Shown here: piece by piece, positions 1 through 8,258 of the stretch
How the letters are laid out: the number at the start of each line of letters is the position of its first letter
How positions within the stretch are numbered: the first letter of the stretch is position 1
Program-made: the position numbers and the translations under genes
NCBI GenBank assembly: GCA_019137115.1
Contig: JAGVSV010000141.1
Coordinates: 1 to 24,342, forward strand
Direction: 5' to 3'
Length of the DNA stretch: 24,342 bases
From: Bacillota bacterium
GTDB lineage: Bacteria; Bacillota; Clostridia; Christensenellales; Aristaeellaceae
Notes under the pieces: generated by a model
Told to the model about the DNA's origin: nothing
What the model saw: the letters and a program-made list of their open reading frames with translations, nothing else
Database searches by the model: none

Positions 1-757
1 GTCCCCCGCGCAGGTGCACAATCTGGCCCCTTCGCGGATCAGCTTGTGCGGCAGCGCGGAGCTGGGCGCGTCCACCGGCCCCGGCATCGCAAACACCTCG
101 CGCCCCTGCGCCAGCGCGTGGCCCACGGTGATCCAGGTGCCGCTTTTCTCGCGCGCTTCGACCAGCAGGACGGCATCCGACAGCCCGCTGATGATCCGGT
201 TGCGCACCGGAAAATGAAAGGCAAGGGGCTCCGACATCGGGGGCAGCTCGCTGACCACCGCGCCGCCTGCGGCGACGATCTGGTTAGCGAGATCAGCATT
301 TTCCGGCGGGTATAGGTTGTCCAGCCCCGATCCGAGCACCGCCACCGTGCGGCCGCGGCCCTCCAGCGCGCCGCGGTGAGCGGCGGTGTCCACCCCGCGC
401 GCCAGGCCGCTGACCACGGTCACGCCTGGGCGTGTCGTCCAGGCGCCCGCGAAAGAACAGCGTATGCGGCGGATCGATGATCTGCGCCAGTTTCTCTGGA
501 TAGCCAGGTTGCCCACGCACCGCCCAGGAAATGCCCCGCCTGTACAAGTCCGCCACCGCCTGGTCCAGCCCTTCCCGGCGGATATGGGACAGTTCATGGG
601 CAGCTTTTGCGGGGATGCCCAGTGTGGTCAGGTCCTGACAGGCAAAAACGGCAGCCGCGCCGCCGTCCCCTGTCAGCAAGCGCTCGCGCACCTGCCAGGT
701 CAGGCTGTCGCTTAACGACAGCCACAGCACAGACAGCGCGTCCAGGTCATTGCCCAT
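1..757 (-). pseudogene. dprA: Disrupted dprA (DNA processing protein A), frameshifted, 3' end beyond window
   Basis: DprA binds incoming single-stranded DNA and loads RecA during natural transformation. The ATG at 757 overlaps the comM stop by 11 bp. The first ~106 codons give a normal DprA N-terminus ending YPEKLAQIIDPPHTLFFRG. Clear DprA sequence then resumes in a different frame at about position 426 and stays open to the window edge: GVTVVSGLARGVDTAAH, FPVRNRIISGLSDAVLLVEA, then GREVFAMPGPVD. Between the two parts the family normally has roughly 30-35 residues, including the VAIVGSR-type first Rossmann strand and the TxYG segment. These are absent, and the net change is a frameshift. The frame starting at 757 reads out-of-frame low-complexity residues after codon ~110 and stops at 293. 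The junction coincides with a 7-bp inverted repeat (423-445). Either a true pseudogene or an assembly deletion at a hairpin; the sequence alone cannot decide. Confidence 0.85.
423..445. repeat. Inverted repeat at the dprA frameshift junction
   Basis: Perfect 7-bp arms CGCCTGG (423-429) and CCAGGCG (439-445) flank a 9-nt loop, exactly where the DprA reading frame changes and ~100 bp of expected coding sequence is missing. Hairpin-forming GC-rich repeats favour both replication-slippage deletions and assembly or sequencing dropouts, so the repeat may mark the cause of the disruption. That causal link is inference. Confidence 0.6.
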
Positions 758-2300
758 ACGCGCCGCCCCAATACTTGGCGTCGATCATCCGGAACTGCAC
801 AGCTTCCGCCATGGCGGGTAGTTCGATGCGCGCTTCAGCGCGCAGGTCGGCAATCGTGCGCGCCACCTTGATCAGGCGGCCATAGACGCGCATGCTGAAC
901 GCGTGGCGCTGCATGGCCTGCTGCAATAATTTGAGTGCTTCCGGCGCGATGTTGGCAAACGCATCCATGTGCTTTGTATCCAGCTGCGCGTTGCAGCGGA
1001 ACGGTGTGCCGGCATAGCGCCGAAGCTGCAGGTCGCGCGCGGCGACCACCCGCCCCCGCACGGTCAGGCTGTCCTCCGCCTGGTTTGGGGAGGTGATATC
1101 CTCAATGGGCACATTGTCCACCTCCACCTGCAGCTCAATCCGGTCCAGCAGCGGGCCGGAGATGCGGTCCAGGTATTTGCGGATCTCGTGGCTGCCGCAC
1201 CGGCAGGGTCTCACCCGGCTGCCGTAGTAGCCGCAGGGGCAGGGGTTCATGCTGCTGACCAGCATAAAGGAGGACTGGTACTGCGCGCGGGCGCGCACGC
1301 GCGACACCGTGGCGTAGCCATCCTCCAGCGGTTGACGCAGCGCTTCCAGCACGCTGCGCGGGTACTCCGGCATTTCGTCCAGAAACAGCACGCCATTGTG
1401 CGCCAGTGAAACCTCGCCCGGCCGCGCGTTGGCGCCGCCGCCCACGAGTGCGGCAACGGACGCTGAATGATGCGGCGTGCGGAACGGGCGCTGTGTCATC
1501 AGCCCTTCCCCTGGCTTGAGCATCCCGGATACGCTGTAAATCCGCGTGGTTTCAAAGGCTTCGGCCTGTGACATCTGCGGCAGAATGCCGGGCAGGCAGC
1601 GCGCCAGCATGGTCTTGCCGCTGCCGGGGACGCCGACCATCAGCAGGTTGTGTCCCCCGGCGGCCGCGATCTCCAGCGCGCGTCGCGCGGACGCCTGACC
1701 GCGCACCTGCGCCAGGTCCGCGCCGATGGGCTGCTCGGCCAGGCACTCCTGATAGCTGCGCTGCGCCTGCGGCAAGATGGGCATCTTGCCGGCGATGTGC
1801 TGCGCCGCCTCATACAGGCTGCGGGCGGGGAACACCTGCATGCCTTCCACGGTGTTCACCTCTTTGGCGTTGGCAACCGGCAAGATCACCTGGGTCACCC
1901 CGCGCTCGCGGGCGGCGATCACCATGGACAGCGCGCCGCTGACGTGAGTCAGCTGACCGTCCAGGCCCAGCTCGCCCAGCAGAAGCAGAGAATCCATGTC
2001 CACCTGGGATCGGATCTGCCGGCTGGCCAGGATCACCGCCATGGCGATGGGCAGGTCAAAGACGCTGCCCTCCTTCTTGAGGTCCGCCGGCGACAGGTTA
2101 ACCGTCGTATGGCCATAGGGCATGGTAAAGCCGCTGTTTTTGAGCGCCGCCGTTACGCGGTCGCGGCTTTCCTTGACGGCGGTGTCGGGCAAGCCCACCA
2201 TCGCGAACTGGAAGGTGCTGCCGGTCGTGACATATGCCTCCACCTGCACCGGTTCCCCTTCCGTTCCTGCCAGGGCAAAGCACAACGTACGCGCGATCAA
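747..2300 (-). CDS. comM: YifB/ComM family Mg-chelatase-like AAA+ ATPase
   Basis: ComM is a hexameric helicase that promotes branch migration when transformed DNA is integrated; YifB homologues are widespread in bacteria. The 517-aa product has the family layout: an N-terminal Lon-protease-like domain (GLPDTAVKESRDRV, about residues 36-50), Walker A GVPGSGKT at 223-230, the FRTPHHSAS motif at about 273-281, Walker B GVLFLDEMPE at 303-312, the cysteine-rich NPCPCGYYG/CRC segment, and a C-terminal Mg-chelatase domain. The frame is open further upstream, but TTG at 2300 is chosen because GGAGGG lies 6 nt before it and the protein then begins MIARTLCFALAG, as family members do. It lies 16 bp after the glycosyltransferase gene and overlaps dprA by 11 bp, consistent with translational coupling. 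Confidence 0.95.
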   Translation of the reverse strand: MIARTLCFALAGTEGEPVQVEAYVTTGSTFQFAMVGLPDTAVKESRDRVTAALKNSGFTMPYGHTTVNLSPADLKKEGSVFDLPIAMAVILASRQIRSQVDMDSLLLLGELGLDGQLTHVSGALSMVIAARERGVTQVILPVANAKEVNTVEGMQVFPARSLYEAAQHIAGKMPILPQAQRSYQECLAEQPIGADLAQVRGQASARRALEIAAAGGHNLLMVGVPGSGKTMLARCLPGILPQMSQAEAFETTRIYSVSGMLKPGEGLMTQRPFRTPHHSASVAALVGGGANARPGEVSLAHNGVLFLDEMPEYPRSVLEALRQPLEDGYATVSRVRARAQYQSSFMLVSSMNPCPCGYYGSRVRPCRCGSHEIRKYLDRISGPLLDRIELQVEVDNVPIEDITSPNQAEDSLTVRGRVVAARDLQLRRYAGTPFRCNAQLDTKHMDAFANIAPEALKLLQQAMQRHAFSMRVYGRLIKVARTIADLRAEARIELPAMAEAVQFRMIDAKYWGGAYGQ

Positions 2301-2306
2301 AGCGAG

Positions 2307-2312
2307 CCCTCC
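2307..2312 (-). promoter_or_regulatory. Shine-Dalgarno that fixes the comM TTG start
   Basis: GGAGGG on the minus strand with a 6-nt spacer to TTG at 2300. It lies in the short gap after the glycosyltransferase stop codon and argues against the longer in-frame start at 2384, which would lie inside the upstream gene. Confidence 0.75.
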
Positions 2313-2316
2313 ATCG

Positions 2317-5300
2317 TCAATAATACAGCCAACCGGGGAACCATTGCATGGCGTCCAGCCACCAGGTGGGCACCCGTAACCCACTCATGTACGGGAAAAA
2401 GGCGACGAACATCACAAACACCAACGCCAGGTAAATGATCGCCGCGATGACAGCTTTGCGGCCGTACTTGTCCTGCAGGCGGTCAAACATGAGCGCGATG
2501 CACAGAATAATGAACGGTACCGACGGGAAGTAGTGATAGATGTACGTGCCCCGCGGCACCAGCACCCAGGGCAGGTACTGCGCCATGAAGGCCAGGATCA
2601 GCAGCGCCGGGCGGTGGTCGCCGCTTTGGTTGTCCAGCGTGACCTGCGCGCGTTTTAGCCGCACGTGCTCACGCAGGAACATGCCGATCACCATCAGCAG
2701 CGCGATCAGCCCCGCCCACCATACCGCGGGCGTGCCGAACGCCCAGATCGTGCTGCCGGTGCTGCCTACGCGCTTGCCCGCGTAGTACCACATGGGCTTG
2801 ATGCTTAATGGCCATTCATACCAGGGCGAGTAGTAGGGGTGATCCATGCCCAGGTTGGGCTGCGAATGGTAGGACAGCATGCTCTTGCTGGCGTCCCACA
2901 CCTTTTGTGGCGTCAGCCCGCCGGGGGTGCGCATGAACCAGGGAAGGAACGATACATAGTAGATGAGGGCAGGAACAATGACAAAGAAGCCCATGCACGC
3001 AGCCAGGGTGATCACGATCCTGCGGTCCCATGACCGGGCAGCCAGTATCTGCGGGTGCTCCATGGCCAACGCGTCGTCCGTGCGGCGCGCATACAGGCCC
3101 TGCTTCACTTGGCGGGCGATCGTCCAGAAGAAGATGACCGCCAACCCCAGCCCGGCGTAGACGCCCGTCCATTTGGAGGCGACCGCCAGCCCCATGAACA
3201 GGCCGCTGAACGCCAGCGGGCGCAGGGTCTTTTTGACGCTGGTTGTGAAGTGCGGCATCAGCGCGTACCGGAACATAAAATAGTACGCCCAGATGATGAA
3301 CAGCGTGACGAAGCTGTCGATGGTGGCAATGCGCGTCTGCGCAAAGTGCATGGCATCCAGCGCCAGAACAACGCTCGCCAGGATGCCGCCCATGCGGCGT
3401 TTGGTCAACAGCCGACCCATTAAGTACATGCCGGGCAGCATCAGCACGCCCGACAAAGCGCCGGCGAAGCGCCAGCCAAACGGCGTCATGCCGAACGCCA
3501 TGATGCTGAACGACATCAGCACCTTGCCCAGCGGCGGGTGGCTGGTTTCATAGGTGTCGTTGGGCGTCAGCCCCAGCATGGCGTTGCGGTGCTCAAAGGC
3601 CGTGCGGGGGTGGTAGATTTCGTCAAAGTACGCGCCGTTAAACCAGCTGGGCTCGCCCTCCAGGGTGTCCTGCTCGTCCACCAGCGCCTGCCCTTCCCCA
3701 TACATCAGCGTCAGCGGCAGGGTGTCCCTGGTGTCCGCGTCGCGCACCAGCATTTCGTTGAGCGTCAGCCCCGCCCCGCCTGCCGTCAGGCGCAGGTAGC
3801 GCCCGGTCAGCGTGTAGGGCGTGCCCTGGAAAATGGTGTCGCCCTTGTCGTTGATGGTGTACTCGCTCTGATAGCGCCAGGAGAAGCAGTTGCCGGGCAA
3901 GACGCGGGACGTATGTTCCTGCCAGCTCTCGCCGTCGCTGCTGGTTTCCCACGTAAAATCCCGCGGGCTCCAGTGAATTCCCGGAAACACGAGGATATTG
4001 AACGTCTTTTCGCTGCCCAGGTCAAAACCGATCTGCTCGCCCTCCTCGCGGGACAGCCAGGCGTTCTGTGGTGCTTTGGTGGCCCCCAGGTTGGTAAACG
4101 CCACCACGGCGTAAACCAGCGTAATGCCCAGGATCCACCAGATATCCCTCCGGTCGGTGCGCGGGAGCTCCTGGGGGTGAAGCAAATGGCGGATGGCGGA
4201 ATGCTCCGGGGTTGTTTTGCCATCGGCCAGTTCCAGCGGCGCAAGCGGCACAGGCTCCGGCTTCCCCCAGGCGAACGCACAGCCCAAGTACAAGCCATAC
4301 ATGCCCGAAAGGACGAGCAGCGCGGCGGACAAATACTCCACCGCCGGTGCTTCGCCATAGATGTTGAAGCGCGGCGCCGTCAGATGCCCCTCCGGCCCGC
4401 CGATGCGGATGGCGCGGTCGAGCACAACCCCGACATTGAGGAATGAAGCGGCCGTTACGAGCAGCATCAGATACAGGATGCGGCGGTCGCGGAAGCGCAC
4501 GTACGCAAGCAGCAACAGGAGGATCGCCGGGAACACATACCGCTCGTGCATCATCACGCCCAGCGAGCAGAACGCGATCAGCATCGTTGCGCCAAAGAAG
4601 GCAAGCCAACTGATGTCTTTGGTGGAAACAAACTGCAGGCAGACCAGATAGAACACCGCCGCCATCAGCAGCGTGCCCATCAGGGACATGGACATGGGCA
4701 GCACCGCCACCATGACAGCGACAAGCGCCACAGGAATCAGCCACAGGGTTTTACCCAAGCACGGGATGCCAGGCTTGTTCCCCCATTTTGCGCGTGCCAA
4801 AAACACCACAACCGGCAAAAGCACCGCCAGCGCGCCCGCCAGCCGCAACCACCATCCGGCCGCCTCCTTCACCGGCACCCAGTTCAACCCAAACAGGAAG
4901 TACAGGTTGGCGGCGTTCACCGTGGCTTGCCCATAGTAGGTCATCGTACCGCTGTACAGTTGGATCAGCCACTGCATGGGCTGCTCCATCCGGAACACAA
5001 ACGGCACAACCACAACCACGGCAAGCGCCAGTGAGATCAGCGCGCCCCACAAGGCGGACAGCCTGCGCTGCCTGTCCTTGTGCAGCACAAGGTCCATCAC
5101 CAGCGCGGCCAGCCCGATGGGCCCGAACATCAACGCCTGCGGCTTGATCAGCACCGCGCCGACATACACGGGCAGCGAGATCATCCACCTGCCCTTGACC
5201 GCATAGAGCACCGTCAGCACCAGCAGGAGGGTGAGCAGGCTGTCCACCTGGCCCCAGGCTGCGCCCGCCGCAAACAGCAGCGGGTTGAGCGCATAGATGC

Positions 5301-6408
5301 CCGCGAACAGCAGGGCAACCGCATGGTTTTCCTGCTTTCTGGCCACCCGATAAAGAATGTAGATGCCGGCCAGGTCGCCCAGCACGCTGGGTAGTTTGAC
5401 CATCCATTCGGTGGTTCCGCCGCCTGCGCGGGCGATGGCCCCCAGCGGCCAGAGCGCCAGCATGTACCCAGGCGGGTAATCGCTGTGCTGCTCGGTCAGG
5501 TAGAAGCTGCCCGGCCCCACATCCGCCATGCGGTTGGCCCAGCCGGTGAAGCATCCAATGTCCACCGCGTATCCGGGGACAATGAACACAATAATCAGGC
5601 GCGCGGCGAGCGCCATGAGCAGCAGCGCGGCCAGCTGGTAGCGATCCGTGGGCTGGTTGTCCAGGCACAGGTCGTTGCCATTCCGTGATGCCTGTGCCCA
5701 CTTTGCCAGCACCAGCGACAGCGCGGTATACAGCAGGGCAACCAGCAGCAGCCAGGGCCACGCGGCACCGGCTTTGACCGGTTCCTCCGGGGCGCTGGCC
5801 GCCTCGGGCGCTTCCCAGGAATCCGCCAGGTAGCCTTCGGGCACCCGGTCGACCGCCTCCAGGCGCAGGTCGTCAAACGCCGCTTCGCCGGTGGCTTCAC
5901 CGCTGTACCCGCCCAGGCGGGCGAACACGGTGACCTGGGTCTGTTCCGGCCCCGTGCGGCCATACAGGCGCACCTGGCGCCATTCGCCGTTGGTGTTGTA
6001 CAGGCTTTCCGAAAAGTTGTACCCGCCCTCAATGGACAGGTTGGCGCCGCGCCCGCCCTGCGCCTGCGATCGGATGAAACCGGACAGCAGATAGAGCGTG
6101 TCGGGCGCAACAGAAACCGTCTGGCTGAAGCGCGCGTCATTGGGCTCCCGGTTGATCACCTTCACACCGCCGCCTTCGCGCCCTTCGGTCACCTCAAAGA
6201 GGGTGATGCCCTGCGTGCGCCAGTAGTAGCCCACGTCCCAGCCCGCCGGGTATTCGCCCTGGATCTCTGAAAAATCGCCGTTGACCAGCAGGTTCACGCC
6301 CAGATTGGCGGGCGTGGCGGGTGCCGGACGTCCAAAAGCCAGATAGAGAAGCGCCGCGGCGGCAATGGCCACTGCGGTTATGATCAACCAACGTTGCTGT
6401 CGTTTCAT
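2317..6408 (-). CDS. Giant dual GT-C / PMT-family membrane glycosyltransferase
   Basis: This 1363-aa polytopic membrane protein appears to carry two glycosyltransferase units. Residues ~7-26 form a signal anchor. Residues ~36-186 resemble a carbohydrate-binding jelly-roll (NLLVNGDFSEIQGEYPAGW). A first multi-helix GT-C-like block (~257-660) starts with an acidic loop (YAVDIGCFTGWANRM, Asp ~283) and contains YPPGYMLALWPLGA. A discoidin-like exposed domain (~783-888, TWETSSDGESWQEH) follows. The C-terminal block (~925-1340) is a recognisable PMT/GT39 domain, with the family acidic pair in YFDEIYHPRTAFE (Asp929-Glu930) and SHPPLGK (~956-962). Such enzymes transfer sugars from polyprenyl-phosphate donors on the outer membrane face; the acceptor is unknown. 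ATG at 6408 is preceded by GAGGG at 4 nt and lies 7 bp after yraN. The upstream in-frame ATG at 6459 lies inside yraN and lacks support. Confidence 0.85.
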   Translation of the reverse strand: MKRQQRWLIITAVAIAAAALLYLAFGRPAPATPANLGVNLLVNGDFSEIQGEYPAGWDVGYYWRTQGITLFEVTEGREGGGVKVINREPNDARFSQTVSVAPDTLYLLSGFIRSQAQGGRGANLSIEGGYNFSESLYNTNGEWRQVRLYGRTGPEQTQVTVFARLGGYSGEATGEAAFDDLRLEAVDRVPEGYLADSWEAPEAASAPEEPVKAGAAWPWLLLVALLYTALSLVLAKWAQASRNGNDLCLDNQPTDRYQLAALLLMALAARLIIVFIVPGYAVDIGCFTGWANRMADVGPGSFYLTEQHSDYPPGYMLALWPLGAIARAGGGTTEWMVKLPSVLGDLAGIYILYRVARKQENHAVALLFAGIYALNPLLFAAGAAWGQVDSLLTLLLVLTVLYAVKGRWMISLPVYVGAVLIKPQALMFGPIGLAALVMDLVLHKDRQRRLSALWGALISLALAVVVVVPFVFRMEQPMQWLIQLYSGTMTYYGQATVNAANLYFLFGLNWVPVKEAAGWWLRLAGALAVLLPVVVFLARAKWGNKPGIPCLGKTLWLIPVALVAVMVAVLPMSMSLMGTLLMAAVFYLVCLQFVSTKDISWLAFFGATMLIAFCSLGVMMHERYVFPAILLLLLAYVRFRDRRILYLMLLVTAASFLNVGVVLDRAIRIGGPEGHLTAPRFNIYGEAPAVEYLSAALLVLSGMYGLYLGCAFAWGKPEPVPLAPLELADGKTTPEHSAIRHLLHPQELPRTDRRDIWWILGITLVYAVVAFTNLGATKAPQNAWLSREEGEQIGFDLGSEKTFNILVFPGIHWSPRDFTWETSSDGESWQEHTSRVLPGNCFSWRYQSEYTINDKGDTIFQGTPYTLTGRYLRLTAGGAGLTLNEMLVRDADTRDTLPLTLMYGEGQALVDEQDTLEGEPSWFNGAYFDEIYHPRTAFEHRNAMLGLTPNDTYETSHPPLGKVLMSFSIMAFGMTPFGWRFAGALSGVLMLPGMYLMGRLLTKRRMGGILASVVLALDAMHFAQTRIATIDSFVTLFIIWAYYFMFRYALMPHFTTSVKKTLRPLAFSGLFMGLAVASKWTGVYAGLGLAVIFFWTIARQVKQGLYARRTDDALAMEHPQILAARSWDRRIVITLAACMGFFVIVPALIYYVSFLPWFMRTPGGLTPQKVWDASKSMLSYHSQPNLGMDHPYYSPWYEWPLSIKPMWYYAGKRVGSTGSTIWAFGTPAVWWAGLIALLMVIGMFLREHVRLKRAQVTLDNQSGDHRPALLILAFMAQYLPWVLVPRGTYIYHYFPSVPFIILCIALMFDRLQDKYGRKAVIAAIIYLALVFVMFVAFFPYMSGLRVPTWWLDAMQWFPGWLYY

Positions 6409-6415
6409 GCTGCCC

Positions 6416-6763
6416 TCAGTCGCCTGCCCCGGCGTTTTTGATGTGCCACACGCCGGCACGGGTCACCTCCATCACGTCAAATCGCATCCTCCCGGCGTGC
6501 CGCTGCCCGGCCATATAGGCCTGCGCCGCACGGCGCATCCGCGCATGCTTGTCCGGCGTAACCGCGCCCAACCCCGAGGCAATGCGTCCATCGGGCCTGT
6601 ACTTAACCTCGATGAAGCACAAGTATGTGCCATCCCGCGCGATGATGTCAATCTCGCCTCCCTGCGCGCGGAAGCGCGTGGCGACCACCTCATACCCGTT
6701 TCTGCGCAGGTATTCGCAGGCCAGCGTTTCGCCGCGCAGGCCGGAACCATGGATGTCCTTCAT
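6416..6763 (-). CDS. yraN: YraN family (UPF0102) endonuclease-like protein
   Basis: A 115-aa protein of normal family length. The UPF0102 signature is intact: GETLACEYLRRNGYEVVATR, then GGEIDIIARDG with Glu37 and Asp39, then CFIEVKYR with Glu52 and Lys54, and the downstream VTPDKHARMRRAAQAYM helix. These residues form a PD-(D/E)XK-like nuclease core, though the cellular role of the family is not firmly established. Its ATG overlaps the rnhB stop as ATGA, and conservation beside rnhB, comM and dprA is common in bacteria and suggests a link to DNA handling. Confidence 0.92.
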   Translation of the reverse strand: MKDIHGSGLRGETLACEYLRRNGYEVVATRFRAQGGEIDIIARDGTYLCFIEVKYRPDGRIASGLGAVTPDKHARMRRAAQAYMAGQRHAGRMRFDVMEVTRAGVWHIKNAGAGD

Positions 6764-7383
6764 CCCTGGCAGCCCTGAATGTTTACAAGAAAGCTGCGCC
6801 GGTGGATGGGACAGGGCCCCTGTTCCCGGATCGCGGCGATATGCTGCGCGGTGCCGTACCCTTTGTTGCGCGCGAAGCCGTACATGGGGTAGCGTTCGTC
6901 CAGTTCCCGCATCAGCCGGTCGCGGGTCACCTTGGCCACAATGCTGGCGGCCGCGATGCTGTAGCTCAGGGTATCGCCATGAACCACGGGCACCTCCACG
7001 CCGGACAGCCCCGTTCCCCCCACGGCGTCGATCAAAAAGATATCCGCCGGCGCGTTCTCCGCCGCGCGTTTCATCGCCAGCCTGGTTGCCCCCAGGATAT
7101 TGACCGCGTCAATCTCGTCGGGCTCCGCCTGACCGATACCGACATAGACCGCCGTGCGCATGATCTCCTCGTACACCCGTTCGCGGCGCATTTCGGAAAG
7201 CCTTTTGGAGTCATCCACCCAGGAAATCAGCGGCTCCACCGGCATGATCACACAGGCTGCCATCACGCAGCCCGCCAGCGGGCCGCGCCCCACCTCGTCC
7301 ATGCCGGCGCAAACCGCTTTGGCGCGCCAGGGCGCTTCGTAGGCGAACAACTCGCGCGCGCGGGCTTCCCGGTCAACGCGCAT
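6760..7383 (-). CDS. rnhB: Ribonuclease HII
   Basis: Cleaves the RNA strand of RNA-DNA hybrids and starts removal of single ribonucleotides from DNA. In the 207-aa product the four acidic active-site residues are visible: Asp29 and Glu30 in AGMDEVGRGPLAG, Asp119 in FLIDAV and Asp155 in SIVAKVTRDRLM. The usual Pro after LAG is Cys here (LAGCV), a mild variation. ATG at 7383 is chosen because GGAG lies 6 nt upstream and the protein then has the usual length; the frame is open upstream only as an overlap with rbgA. It overlaps rbgA by 11 bp and yraN by 4 bp, so the three are translationally coupled. Confidence 0.95.
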   Translation of the reverse strand: MRVDREARARELFAYEAPWRAKAVCAGMDEVGRGPLAGCVMAACVIMPVEPLISWVDDSKRLSEMRRERVYEEIMRTAVYVGIGQAEPDEIDAVNILGATRLAMKRAAENAPADIFLIDAVGGTGLSGVEVPVVHGDTLSYSIAAASIVAKVTRDRLMRELDERYPMYGFARNKGYGTAQHIAAIREQGPCPIHRRSFLVNIQGCQG

Positions 7384-8245
7384 CGGGAGCTCCGGTTTCC
7401 AGCGGCATCTCCAGCGTGATGCGCCCGATCCTGCCGGCACGAAACTCGTCCAGCAGCACGGTGGCGCCACGGTCCAGGTCAGGCACGCCACCTTTTATAA
7501 GAAAACCCCGGCCACGGCACAGCGCTTCCATCAGCGCCTGGCCGCGCAGGGTGGTATCCTCAATCCGGTACCGCTGGGCGAACAGGTCGGGCGCAAGCAG
7601 CAGCAGTTCCTCGGCCAGCGTCAGCGCCAGGTTGTAGGTATCCAGCACTTGGTCACGGATGGCCGCAATATACGCCAGGCGCCTGGCGGCGGTCTGGTCC
7701 TCCAGTCTGGGCCAGAGCAAGCCGGGCGAGTCCATGATCTCCAAATATTCGCTGATGCGCACCCATTGGTTGGCGCGCGTCACGCCGGGCCTGTCCTCGG
7801 TGCGCAGGGAGCGCGCGCCTGCCAGGCTGTTGATGATCGTGCTTTTACCCACATTGGGCACGCCCACCACCATTCCGCGGATGGTGCGCCTGACGCCCCG
7901 CGCGGCATCGCGGGCCATGCGGTCGCCTGCGGCGTCCTCCACCATGCGGCGAAGCTGCCGCAGGGGGCGGGTGCCCACCGCTTCGGTCACTGTCTCGCCC
8001 TGGGACAAAAACCACCGGCTCCAGCCAGCGGTCGCGGCCGGGTTGGCCAGGTCGGCCTTGTTCATCACCAGAAAGCGGTTCTTGTGCCCCAACAGGGGCA
8101 GCAAATCCGGGTTGCGGCTGGACAGCGGCAGGCGCGCGTCGCACACCTCGATCACCACGTCCACGCGCGACAGCTGCTCCTTGAGCAGCCGTTTGGCCTT
8201 GGCCATGTGCCCCGGGTACCAGCCGATGTTCAATGATCTGTCCAA
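7373..8245 (-). CDS. rbgA: Ribosome biogenesis GTPase RbgA (YlqF)
   Basis: A circularly permuted GTPase needed for late assembly of the 50S subunit. The permuted motif order is plain: G4 NKAD at 62-65 precedes G1 GVPNVGKST at 128-136 and G3 DSPGL at 172-176. The N-terminal NIGWYPGHMAKAKR is the family hallmark, and a C-terminal ANTAR-like helical region follows. Length is 290 aa. A TGA sits immediately upstream of TTG 8245, so the start must be TTG 8245 or TTG 8233 (which gives MNIGWYPGHM). Neither has a strong ribosome binding site, so initiation may depend on coupling to the aroK stop 13 bp upstream. Confidence 0.93.
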   Translation of the reverse strand: MDRSLNIGWYPGHMAKAKRLLKEQLSRVDVVIEVCDARLPLSSRNPDLLPLLGHKNRFLVMNKADLANPAATAGWSRWFLSQGETVTEAVGTRPLRQLRRMVEDAAGDRMARDAARGVRRTIRGMVVGVPNVGKSTIINSLAGARSLRTEDRPGVTRANQWVRISEYLEIMDSPGLLWPRLEDQTAARRLAYIAAIRDQVLDTYNLALTLAEELLLLAPDLFAQRYRIEDTTLRGQALMEALCRGRGFLIKGGVPDLDRGATVLLDEFRAGRIGRITLEMPLETGAPDAR

Positions 8246-8258
8246 TCAACGTGTGCCA

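Noticed and set aside
39..299. 86-aa minus-strand frame starting MLISLTRSSPQ within the dprA region
   Set aside because: It is out of frame with the conserved DprA sequence that occupies the same bases; the true remnant frame is the one carrying FPVRNRIISG.
1650..2438. 262-aa plus-strand open frame opposite comM
   Set aside because: Lies over conserved ComM sequence; no domain recognised; GC-driven shadow.
3538..4446. 302-aa plus-strand open frame inside the giant glycosyltransferase gene
   Set aside because: Antisense to continuous coding with conserved membrane segments; no start signal or family resemblance.
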